Assembly: GCA_041907145.1 (NCBI GenBank)
Contig: JAYRHW010000202.1
Span: 1-25,425, forward strand
Direction of reading: 5' to 3'
DNA: 25,425 nucleotides
Source: JAFLCA01 sp041907145
GTDB taxonomy: Bacteria; Bdellovibrionota_C; UBA2361; JAFLCA01
The notes under the pieces were generated by a model. The model did not search any database. It was not told the DNA's origin and was given only the letters and a program-made list of their open reading frames with translations. Positions 1 through 7,121 of the stretch are shown here, one piece after another (positions within the stretch are counted from its first letter, which is position 1; every line of letters begins with the position of its first letter). The position numbers and the translations under genes are program-made.

Positions 1-311
1 TCGAGACCGAACTCGAACCCGCTGTGGAGCGGCACGAGGATCGAGAGGGAAACGCCGAGCCAGGCATGGGCAGAAAGACAACCTTTAAGCGTGGTGGAGG
101 ACGAGTGATAGGACCTTTTGCGAATTCCGTACCACAAGAGATAGAGGATTCCGACAGCTGCCAAAATGCCGTAGCTGTATCCAAGCCAGCTCCAGCCGTT
201 CCTGCCGCCAACGGGAACTTCGACCATGTACAGCCCTGTACATATCACGAGCGCAAGCGCATTTACCTTGAGCCATAGCGCGCGTTTGTAAAAGAGGAAC
301 CCTTCCGTCAT
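1..311 (-). CDS. Polytopic membrane protein, 3' end cut by window edge
   Basis: An open frame of 103 codons runs from ATG at 311 off the left edge without a stop. The start abuts the TAA of the upstream flavoprotein-ferredoxin gene (TAA then ATG with no gap), and a GAGGAAG ribosome site lies 4 nt before it, so the two are almost certainly co-translated. Three hydrophobic segments are visible: roughly residues 12-34, 44-68 and 84 onward. The third reads AHAWLGVSLSILVPLHSGF and carries two histidines, as in small membrane cytochromes b, where helix histidines bind haem. I infer a membrane anchor or quinone-side partner for the Fe-S flavoprotein. No haem binding is proven and the family is not recognised with certainty. 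Confidence 0.7.
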   Translation of the reverse strand, partial: MTEGFLFYKRALWLKVNALALVICTGLYMVEVPVGGRNGWSWLGYSYGILAAVGILYLLWYGIRKRSYHSSSTTLKGCLSAHAWLGVSLSILVPLHSGFEFGL

Positions 312-2648
312 TTAGCTTCCTCGCTTCGCCGTCACCAGCGTCAGTAATTTGGAGGGATTGACCCGCATAGCAGCTCCCGTCGGGCAAGAGCGCACGCATG
401 CCGGCCCGCCATCGAGATGTCCGCACATATCGCACTTTCCAGCCTTGGCGGGGCCCTTCTTCTTTTTTAGACCAAGCATCGAGAGCAACGAGAACCCACT
501 CTCTCCTGCATAAACCATCTTGATGACTCCATACGGGCAGTTGCGAACGCAATTTCCGCAGCCTATGCAAGAATCCCTAATGATCACCTCTCCATCGGGA
601 CGGCGGGTCAGCGCATCCGGCGGACAATCCAGCATGCACAACGGGTTCTCGCAGTGTCGACAGGATATCGGAATCTGAATCGAGGCAAAGCTCTTTCCAC
701 CCTTGCGATCGAGCCGGCTGTAGCCTCCGTGCGTAGCTGCGCATGCGCTCTCGCAATTATCGCACCCCACGCATAGATCGGAGTCGATGAGCAGCACGTT
801 GTCGGCATCCGTCACACCCTGTGCCATGACGAAGTCTAAAATTGATCCGGCCTGCGCGCTCAGCGTTGAAGTGATATTCTGAACTTCTCGCTCGCGCGCC
901 AATTTTTCAATCCTGTCCTGTACCCTCGCATTTGCGGACAGGAGCCCCTGAAAATCGGTCTTAGCGATGACGATGGTCTCGGTCGGCACGAGAGCAGTAA
1001 CCGTAGCGCTGCGCGCCCTGGTTTCAGAACTGAGAAGAGCCATTTCACCGACTGGATTCCCCGCAGCAATATAGGTCTGAGCCACATCAATCCCCGCCGA
1101 GTTTCGGCGCGACACTTTAACTGACCCTTTGCGAATGACGTACAGACAGTCTCCAGGGTCCCCCTCCTTAAAGAGCACTTCGCCCTTCTTGAAGAGCTTC
1201 TGTTTGCACTGAGTGACTAATTCTCTCAAAAATTTTGGATCCGCTTCCGGGAAAATCGATGTTTCAAGTGCTCGCTGCATGAAGGCACGATCGAGATTGT
1301 CCTTAACGCTTTGCACGGAGCTCATGAGCTTGAGCATTTGCTTGCGAGGGGTCTCGAGAAATATGCCCTCCTCTGCCACATGCACCGTGGCGGCGCGGCG
1401 ACGACCCGACAGCAAGCCCATTTCACCGAAATAATTTCCTGGGGTAATGCTGATAGTACCGCCGCTTGGCAGCTCTATGCTGGCCGCTCCGGAGACAACG
1501 CTAAAAAAAGTATCGGAGTAGTCGTTCCGTTCGAATACTTTCTGCTTGGGAGAGAATTGATGCACCGTGGACTCAATAATCAGTTCGCGAAACTGCGAGT
1601 CGCTCAAATCGCTGAAGAGCGGCAATGCCTTGCGAATGATTGCCAGATTGTCGGCACTCTTGCCCTTGAGATGGGCGAGCCGTTCGTCAATCAAAACTTG
1701 ATCGGCGGGCTCCACGGGGTTGCCGCAAATATGCTCGACTACCTCGAATCCCTGATTCATGGCCTGCTTGATCAGGGGATACCCAATCAGAGCCCCGACA
1801 ATAAATAACCCAGGGACGTTCGACTCATAGCGATGATTTACGATCGGCACCGAGGCAGGGTCGGGATTGGGGAATTTGATTCCGTAACCTTCCAGTTGCT
1901 TACGCGGCAAGTTGCAGCCCAGCCGCGCGATAATCTGATCGCAAGGGACCTTGCATTCACCTTCCTGGGTATTGATGTATGCAAAGCCCTGCTCCACCCT
2001 GCCCATCTCGGAGTTGGCAAACATTTTTATTCGCTTTGCATTAATAGCGTCGAGAATCTTGGCGGCGTTCGCCTCTTTGGCCCGCGCAAATTCTGCCGTG
2101 CGGTTAAGAATCGAGACAGCATTCTTCTCAGCCAAGGCTAGCGCATTCTCGATTGCCGCATCTCCGGCACCGACAACTAGAATATTCTTCCCGGTGAACT
2201 CGTCGGGATCGGCCAGCGTATAGGCCACATGCGAGAGATCTTCCCCCGGTACTCCGAGCTTGCGCGGCGTTCCTTGGAGCCCAATTGCCAGGACGATGTA
2301 CTTAGCCGTACAAAGTACTTCCTTCCCACCGATTTCGAATAGTTCCCCGTTTTTTTTGATAGAGGAAACTTCGGCCCTGAGCACGTTGACTCCCGTGGCC
2401 TTCACGGCGGCATTCCAACCATCGAGAATTTCCTCTCGACTGCCCTGCGCAAACTTCACATGCCCTCGCAGAGGAAGCTTGGCGGGCTCTGCCATGACCA
2501 GCTTCCGCTTCTGATAATCGAAAACGGTGTTCCCGATTTCTCGACGCTCGATAAGCACGTGCGAAATCTTGCGCACTGCAGCGTTAGTAGCCGCTCCCAA
2601 TCCGCCCGGGCCAGCCCCTATAATCGCGACTTCATAATGACTAGGCAT
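312..2648 (-). CDS. Fusion: NAD(P)H flavoprotein, two CNB domains, four-cluster ferredoxin
   Basis: Soluble 778-residue multidomain redox protein. Residues 1-310 form a thioredoxin-reductase-like two-dinucleotide-fold flavoprotein (FAD motif GAGPGGLGAA at 11-20; NAD(P)H motif VVGAGDAAIENA at 158-169; C-terminal FAD segment near LFIVGAL, 281-287). The usual CxxC disulfide between the folds is absent. Two CNB domains follow (about 340-445 and 465-575). Both keep intact phosphate-binding cassettes: FGEM with R418 in the first, GEMALL with R546 in the second. Residues 626-760 hold four Cys clusters of the DmsB/NrfC/HybA ferredoxin type (CVGCDNC, CRHCENPLC, CIGCGNC, CDMCGH). Electrons would pass from NAD(P)H through FAD to Fe-S, gated by a cyclic nucleotide; the gating is inferred. 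The start lacks a strong ribosome site. It is coupled to the downstream membrane protein. Confidence 0.9.
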   Translation of the reverse strand: MPSHYEVAIIGAGPGGLGAATNAAVRKISHVLIERREIGNTVFDYQKRKLVMAEPAKLPLRGHVKFAQGSREEILDGWNAAVKATGVNVLRAEVSSIKKNGELFEIGGKEVLCTAKYIVLAIGLQGTPRKLGVPGEDLSHVAYTLADPDEFTGKNILVVGAGDAAIENALALAEKNAVSILNRTAEFARAKEANAAKILDAINAKRIKMFANSEMGRVEQGFAYINTQEGECKVPCDQIIARLGCNLPRKQLEGYGIKFPNPDPASVPIVNHRYESNVPGLFIVGALIGYPLIKQAMNQGFEVVEHICGNPVEPADQVLIDERLAHLKGKSADNLAIIRKALPLFSDLSDSQFRELIIESTVHQFSPKQKVFERNDYSDTFFSVVSGAASIELPSGGTISITPGNYFGEMGLLSGRRRAATVHVAEEGIFLETPRKQMLKLMSSVQSVKDNLDRAFMQRALETSIFPEADPKFLRELVTQCKQKLFKKGEVLFKEGDPGDCLYVIRKGSVKVSRRNSAGIDVAQTYIAAGNPVGEMALLSSETRARSATVTALVPTETIVIAKTDFQGLLSANARVQDRIEKLAREREVQNITSTLSAQAGSILDFVMAQGVTDADNVLLIDSDLCVGCDNCESACAATHGGYSRLDRKGGKSFASIQIPISCRHCENPLCMLDCPPDALTRRPDGEVIIRDSCIGCGNCVRNCPYGVIKMVYAGESGFSLLSMLGLKKKKGPAKAGKCDMCGHLDGGPACVRSCPTGAAMRVNPSKLLTLVTAKRGS

Positions 2649-2728
2649 ACATCGTGCAGTTACGAGTCCAGACTAATAAACCACCCGCCCCGAGAAGAAA
2701 CTCAAGAGGAAGAAAAATCGAGCGATAG

Positions 2729-2757
2729 ATTGCATGCAGAAAGAGTTTAGGCTTCAA
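2729..2757 (-). promoter_or_regulatory. Candidate sigma70-type promoter for the flavoprotein-ferredoxin operon
   Basis: On the minus strand TTGAAG (2757-2752) is followed after exactly 17 nt by TGCAAT (2734-2729), each matching 4 of 6 consensus bases. It would give a leader of roughly 75 nt before the ATG at 2648. The weak -10 leaves this tentative. Confidence 0.3.
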
Positions 2758-2823
2758 GAACGCGCCGGTTTCAGGATATAGCATAGGTGGCGAGTTGGAT
2801 GAAGCTGAATCCCACCGCAACTT

Positions 2824-4152
2824 ATGCGTTTTCTTATGTATTCCCAGAAAGTTCGCCGGCCCCATGCCTTCTTGCCTTGTGCGGTGCTGGCCCTCACTTG
2901 GATCCTGGCCCTGGATGCCGCCTGGGCTGGCCCGAGCCAGCACAAATTCATGGGCGCGGCCTCCTGCTCAGCTTCCAACTGCCACGGCGCCGCAAGTCCA
3001 CGCGACTCCAGCAATGTCCTTCAAAATGAGTACACCACGTGGTCAAAACATGATCGACATGCTCAAGCTTGGCTTAGTCTAACCGGCGACTCGGCCAAAA
3101 CCATCGCGAAGCACCTGGGACTTTCCAGTCCTGAAAAGGAGCCCTGGTGCCTACGCTGCCACAGCACCTATGTCGAATCAGAGTCGCTTAGGCACTCCCA
3201 GTTTAGAACTGAAGACGGCGTGAGTTGCGAGTCCTGCCACGGAGCAGCTGAGGGGTACCTTAAGGAGCATTATCAGGCGCGGACTACTCACAGTCAGAAC
3301 CTGAATCTTGGGTTGCGAGACATCGTTCCACTTTCTAATCGTGCAAATCTTTGCCTGAGTTGCCACTACGGGAGCAATGAGGCAGTCGTCAATCACCGTT
3401 TGATTGGAGCTGGCCATCCGCGACTTAGTTTTGAACTGGATACCTTCAGCATGCTCCAGCCAAAACATTGGGTAGTGGATAGCGATTACGAAGCGCGAAA
3501 GGCCGTCTATAGTTCAGCGCGTGCTTGGCTCGTTGGCCAAGTCAGCATCGCACAAACCGCGCTAAAAGCATTGCAGTCGCCAAAGTGGTCGCGTGCTGGA
3601 GCATTCCCGGAACTATCACTGCTATCCTGCTACTCCTGTCATCATTCACTCAGTCAGAAGCAGTGGAAATCCAGAGACTATGAAGGACGGCCGGGCCAGC
3701 TTCGGCTCAACACTTCATCTCTGTTCGTCGTAAAGGAATCGCTCGAGGCGCTTCATTCACCGCTCGCATCACCCGTCGAAGCGGGACTTAAGAATTTGCA
3801 TGAGTCATTCTATGAAACCGGCGCACCAGGAGATGTAGGAGCGCTGGAAAAATCGTTGACTCAGAGCCGCGACTATTTCGAGAGTACCGCGCTCGACTCA
3901 GCCTCTCTTCATGCATTGCTGCGTTCCACGGTGAAGGCCGGGGCTCAGAGCGCCCAGCTCCAGTACGAGTCAGCTGAGCAGATTGCCATGGCACTGTCGA
4001 GTATTCTTGCAGAACTATCACCGGCCAACGGCATGTACAGTGTCGAACTGAAGGCGGTGTACGCTTCTTTAGCCAGTCCCGAAGAATTCGTAGCCGAGAA
4101 TTTCACCAAAGCATGTCAGCAGTTTGAGAAGACGCTGCAATCAAAAAAATAA
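2824..4152 (+). CDS. Multiheme c-type cytochrome (cytochrome c554-like)
   Basis: Exported 442-residue protein with a Sec signal peptide (hydrophobic stretch about 15-32, likely cleavage after AWA at 33-35). Haem-binding sites: one CX4CH (C48-H54, CSASNCH), then CLRCH (109-113), CESCH (135-139), CLSCH (177-181) and CYSCH (269-273). That makes four canonical sites and one expanded. The segment AGHPRLSFELDTF followed by PKHW (about 196-216) is typical of periplasmic multihaem cytochromes of the c554-like group. The C-terminal 150 residues are helical with no further haem motif. It is divergent from the Fe-S flavoprotein and is predicted to carry electrons in the periplasm; donor and acceptor are not evident. 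No strong ribosome site is seen; ATG at 2836 is an alternative start. Confidence 0.88.
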   Translation: MRFLMYSQKVRRPHAFLPCAVLALTWILALDAAWAGPSQHKFMGAASCSASNCHGAASPRDSSNVLQNEYTTWSKHDRHAQAWLSLTGDSAKTIAKHLGLSSPEKEPWCLRCHSTYVESESLRHSQFRTEDGVSCESCHGAAEGYLKEHYQARTTHSQNLNLGLRDIVPLSNRANLCLSCHYGSNEAVVNHRLIGAGHPRLSFELDTFSMLQPKHWVVDSDYEARKAVYSSARAWLVGQVSIAQTALKALQSPKWSRAGAFPELSLLSCYSCHHSLSQKQWKSRDYEGRPGQLRLNTSSLFVVKESLEALHSPLASPVEAGLKNLHESFYETGAPGDVGALEKSLTQSRDYFESTALDSASLHALLRSTVKAGAQSAQLQYESAEQIAMALSSILAELSPANGMYSVELKAVYASLASPEEFVAENFTKACQQFEKTLQSKK

Positions 4153-4205
4153 TCGCTTTGTTAGCCGCGGCGGTCGCAGGATTATAGCGGCAGTGGAGGT
4201 ACTGT

Positions 4206-4667
4206 ATGTCTCTCGATGCTACGCCCAGCCCTCAGGATATCCGGCCTGCGGACCCTACTCTCCTACCCCCGGCTGAAGCAGTGATCCCGAGCGGCCAACT
4301 ACTTCAAATACAGGGGTCTCAGGTGTGGACCTGGGTTTCACCGCAAGCAATCAGGCCTCTACCCGGCTTTGGTTCTTGGCTTACCGCGATGAGTGAGGAC
4401 ATTGCTGCAATCGATTGCCTGGTCATTGTCTTTGAGAAAAATCCGACCTTCTCCAAGGATGGCAAGCTCGTCCTTGCCCTGCCGGGCGATCCGCCGCGCT
4501 ATCTAACCTTTGCCATGGAGCGCCGAGAAGGAGAAGCCGCACCCGCCGCTCGGCAGAAGGACGAGTTCTCGTGTCTGCTTCTGCGGCGCACGTCGCTCAC
4601 AGCTCATCCCGTGTTTATCAAAGCGGCGGAAGTGCCTATCTCGGAGCGGACGAAGGGCCTCATTTAG
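4206..4667 (+). CDS. Unknown protein, 153 residues
   Basis: Not recognised. The start is well supported: a near-perfect TGGAGGT ribosome site lies 5 nt before the ATG. The N-terminus (1-30) is rich in Pro, Ala and Asp and probably disordered. Residues 30-150 look like a small globular alpha/beta domain with several Trp residues (QVWTWVSPQ, GFGSWL). There is no signal peptide, membrane segment or cysteine cluster typical of a cofactor site. The gene follows the multihaem cytochrome by 53 nt on the same strand with no obvious terminator between them, so co-transcription is likely. A cytoplasmic accessory role would be a guess. It ends 6 nt from the convergent HD-domain gene. Confidence 0.75.
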   Translation: MSLDATPSPQDIRPADPTLLPPAEAVIPSGQLLQIQGSQVWTWVSPQAIRPLPGFGSWLTAMSEDIAAIDCLVIVFEKNPTFSKDGKLVLALPGDPPRYLTFAMERREGEAAPAARQKDEFSCLLLRRTSLTAHPVFIKAAEVPISERTKGLI

Positions 4668-4673
4668 TAGAAT

Positions 4674-5303
4674 TCAATTTTTCGCTTTGGCGATTCTCCT
4701 GCGGAGCTCAGCAAGATTGGCATCCCGCTTTGCCTGCCGCAGCCTTTGCGCGGCCGGAGTATGCCACTGATGAGATTCCAAAAACGAGAGTGTCATGCGC
4801 ATGAATTCAGGACTCGGCATGCCAAGTTCTCGGCGAAAGGACTCGCCTCTCTCGAAAAAGTCATCGCGGCCTAGGTTACTCACGTCCGCATCACAGAGGT
4901 AGCGAGAGAGCACCGTTGTCGGCACCTGGCACATGCCTGACTCCGTCTGGTGCAGGGCGGTGTCCAGTATCATCGAGCGGACCGAGGTCTGCTCGGACTT
5001 ACTGTAACCGCCCTGCTTCTGCATTGCTTCAATGGCTAGCGAGGCTCCCAATGCCTCATTCTCCTTAGCGGCGTCGATAAAACCCGTATCGTGGAAGGCG
5101 GCCCCAATGGCGAGTAAATGTAGTGAACGTTCATCAAGCCCATCCTCACTTCCGAAGAGCATGGCCTCTACCAGCACGTCCTCGGAGTGCTCGAGTGTAT
5201 GATAATAGACAGTGCTGGGCAGCCTCTCTCGTAGCAGCTTAAACGCTGCCTGCAGGATGGGCTTCCTGAGCTGGGTGTCCGCCAGACCTCTGGCTTTCAA
5301 CAC
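4674..5303 (-). CDS. HD-domain metal-dependent phosphohydrolase
   Basis: Cytoplasmic protein of 209 residues starting at GTG, with a GAGGG ribosome site 7 nt upstream that overlaps the end of the preceding gene. The HD superfamily signature is clear: YYHTLEHSEDV with H39 as first metal ligand, the HD pair at H71-D72 (AAFHDTGF) and a distal Asp at 138 or 140 (CDADVSNLG). The YHxxxH form resembles the metal site of HD phosphodiesterases, and small HD proteins of this kind can hydrolyse nucleotides or cyclic nucleotides. It is the last gene of a leftward operon headed by an adenylate cyclase, with a 12-nt gap to the propeller gene. A role in removing the cyclase product is attractive but inferred; another nucleotide or phosphate-ester substrate is possible. 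Confidence 0.83.
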   Translation of the reverse strand: MLKARGLADTQLRKPILQAAFKLLRERLPSTVYYHTLEHSEDVLVEAMLFGSEDGLDERSLHLLAIGAAFHDTGFIDAAKENEALGASLAIEAMQKQGGYSKSEQTSVRSMILDTALHQTESGMCQVPTTVLSRYLCDADVSNLGRDDFFERGESFRRELGMPSPEFMRMTLSFLESHQWHTPAAQRLRQAKRDANLAELRRRIAKAKN

Positions 5304-5315
5304 AAAATTTCCCTC

Positions 5316-7100
5316 TTAGGAAACCGTGAATCGTTGACGCGGGCTGAAACCGGTTTTGAACTGCACCTTACCGGTTGAAGCCTTGATTGCAAGCACTCGG
5401 CTTCGCACTGTATAGGTACCCTTGGTCTTGGCTAATGTATAGCTATTTTTCTTGCTGATAAAATTCGCTCGTGTAGTCCTGCTTTTCCCGCCTACCTTGG
5501 ACTTTTTGGTAATTTCGAACTGGTAGCGCACCGCGAGTCGATTACTCACCGCCGCGATGGCTAGACCCTGAGGAATAACGAATTTCTGAATCGAAAAAGT
5601 GAGCGTCTTTGAGCCGACTTTAACGTCTGGAGGGACATCGATCGAAGTATCCTCTGAGAACGGAGGAGGATCGAGCGTAATGGGAGTCATGTAAATATCG
5701 CTCAATCCCGTAGATGTTGATGGACTGGTCAGGTTATCAGCGTAAGAAGCGTACACTCCGGATAACGAAAGACTTGAAAATGTCGAACCAGCAAGTACCG
5801 GAGTTTCACTAAACTGATTTGCCTGAACGCCTGAGGGACCCACGGATATTCTCGAAAGCTTCCCCGTGTCCATGTCCTTGAGAAAAACGTCGGCCTGCGA
5901 ATTGGAGTCGGGCGTGACCAGATTTCCTCCCGTATCGGTGAATATGACCAAGCGGCCATTCGCAGAAATCGAAGCTCCCGTCACTACCCCGTCACTGGCC
6001 TCACCGGCCGTGCTCGCATTGATGCGCTCAGATACCCCGGTCTTGGTATCATAGCGAATGGCTGTATATGACTCGGGGTTTGGTAAGGTGACGATATTAG
6101 TAGCCGTTGTTAAATAGGTAATGTATCGACCGTTGTAGTTGATCGAAGGCGAATAGCAATCGGCATCGGCAGGATCCCCGTTAGAATTTTTACTCACGAG
6201 CTTCACGGTGCGCGTGGTTCGATCAACGACGTAAATTTGCTTCTGCGAGATTCCCGACGGACTGCCAGTCAACAAGTTGGTTGCCGTTGACGCGAAAACG
6301 ACATGCTCACCGTCGCCGCTTATTTGCGGGCTCTCGGACGGGCCATCAGGCTCCTGATTAGCAGTTGCTGAATTTGGGAGCACACGCCCTACCAGCAAAA
6401 CCTGCGTGGCTCTGTCGTAACTTGTGGACTTGGGCAGCTTGAACTCAGTGACGTAGATATCATCGAGTTGGTTAGTATCTCCGGGCTCGAGATCTGCGGC
6501 AGCAGAGACATAGGCGACTCGCGCAAGCAGATCGCCTTTGGAGTCTCGCAGCAAGGCCACTGATGGATGCGTATTGGCCCCGGGCAAACCCGGACTGACT
6601 GAGGGAGATGTCAGTACCTCGGTAATGCCCAGCTTGGGGTAGCGCAAGAAAATATGAGATGCGAAGGTAAGATTTGGATCGCTACCTAAGTTCCTGGCGA
6701 CAGACTCGAACGCGACGACATAGGTTCCATCGGGGAGAATCGGGCTGATGGACGGATTTGCCGAATCACCACTGGCATCCGTACCCGCCGTATTCACGCT
6801 TACCTTGCTTACTGAGCTGGTCTTCAAATCGCGAACAAAAACATCCTTCGCGTTGTCGGTCTGCCCGCTGATAATATCCGAGGCACGAGATGTGAATGCA
6901 ACGTAACGGCCATTGGGGCTGATAGCAGGCTCGCCGCTTGGACCGGCCGGCGCCTGATTCAAATAGCTTAAGCTGAGCTGGGAGGTATGCCCCACCTGGA
7001 CATCCGCGCGAAGCGGTGTAGCCGCACTTAATAGGCCAAGGATGAAAAGAGTTGGTATTCGCATACGTTGAATTATAGCCGAGAAACGAGTACTGGACAT
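5316..7100 (-). CDS. Exported TolB/PD40-type beta-propeller protein
   Basis: A 594-residue protein with an N-terminal signal sequence (MRIPTLFILGLLSAATPLRA, 13-32). At least five propeller repeats are visible by their cores: SPNGRYVAF, DGTYVVAF, SGDGEHVVF, NYNGRYITY and SANGRLVIF, spread over about residues 55-400. These are TolB/WD40-like PD40 repeats. They are usually periplasmic interaction or carbohydrate/peptidoglycan-binding platforms, not enzymes. Residues 480-594 form a separate beta-rich, Lys-rich C-terminal domain I do not recognise. The start at 7100 has AGGA about 7 nt upstream; ATG at 7064 would give a more standard signal peptide. It lies 21 nt after the cyclase stop and 12 nt before the HD gene, so it probably works with the cyclase sensor on the periplasmic side. 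Confidence 0.82.
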   Translation of the reverse strand: MSSTRFSAIIQRMRIPTLFILGLLSAATPLRADVQVGHTSQLSLSYLNQAPAGPSGEPAISPNGRYVAFTSRASDIISGQTDNAKDVFVRDLKTSSVSKVSVNTAGTDASGDSANPSISPILPDGTYVVAFESVARNLGSDPNLTFASHIFLRYPKLGITEVLTSPSVSPGLPGANTHPSVALLRDSKGDLLARVAYVSAAADLEPGDTNQLDDIYVTEFKLPKSTSYDRATQVLLVGRVLPNSATANQEPDGPSESPQISGDGEHVVFASTATNLLTGSPSGISQKQIYVVDRTTRTVKLVSKNSNGDPADADCYSPSINYNGRYITYLTTATNIVTLPNPESYTAIRYDTKTGVSERINASTAGEASDGVVTGASISANGRLVIFTDTGGNLVTPDSNSQADVFLKDMDTGKLSRISVGPSGVQANQFSETPVLAGSTFSSLSLSGVYASYADNLTSPSTSTGLSDIYMTPITLDPPPFSEDTSIDVPPDVKVGSKTLTFSIQKFVIPQGLAIAAVSNRLAVRYQFEITKKSKVGGKSRTTRANFISKKNSYTLAKTKGTYTVRSRVLAIKASTGKVQFKTGFSPRQRFTVS

Positions 7101-7121
7101 TCGATTTTCCTGGATAATGAA

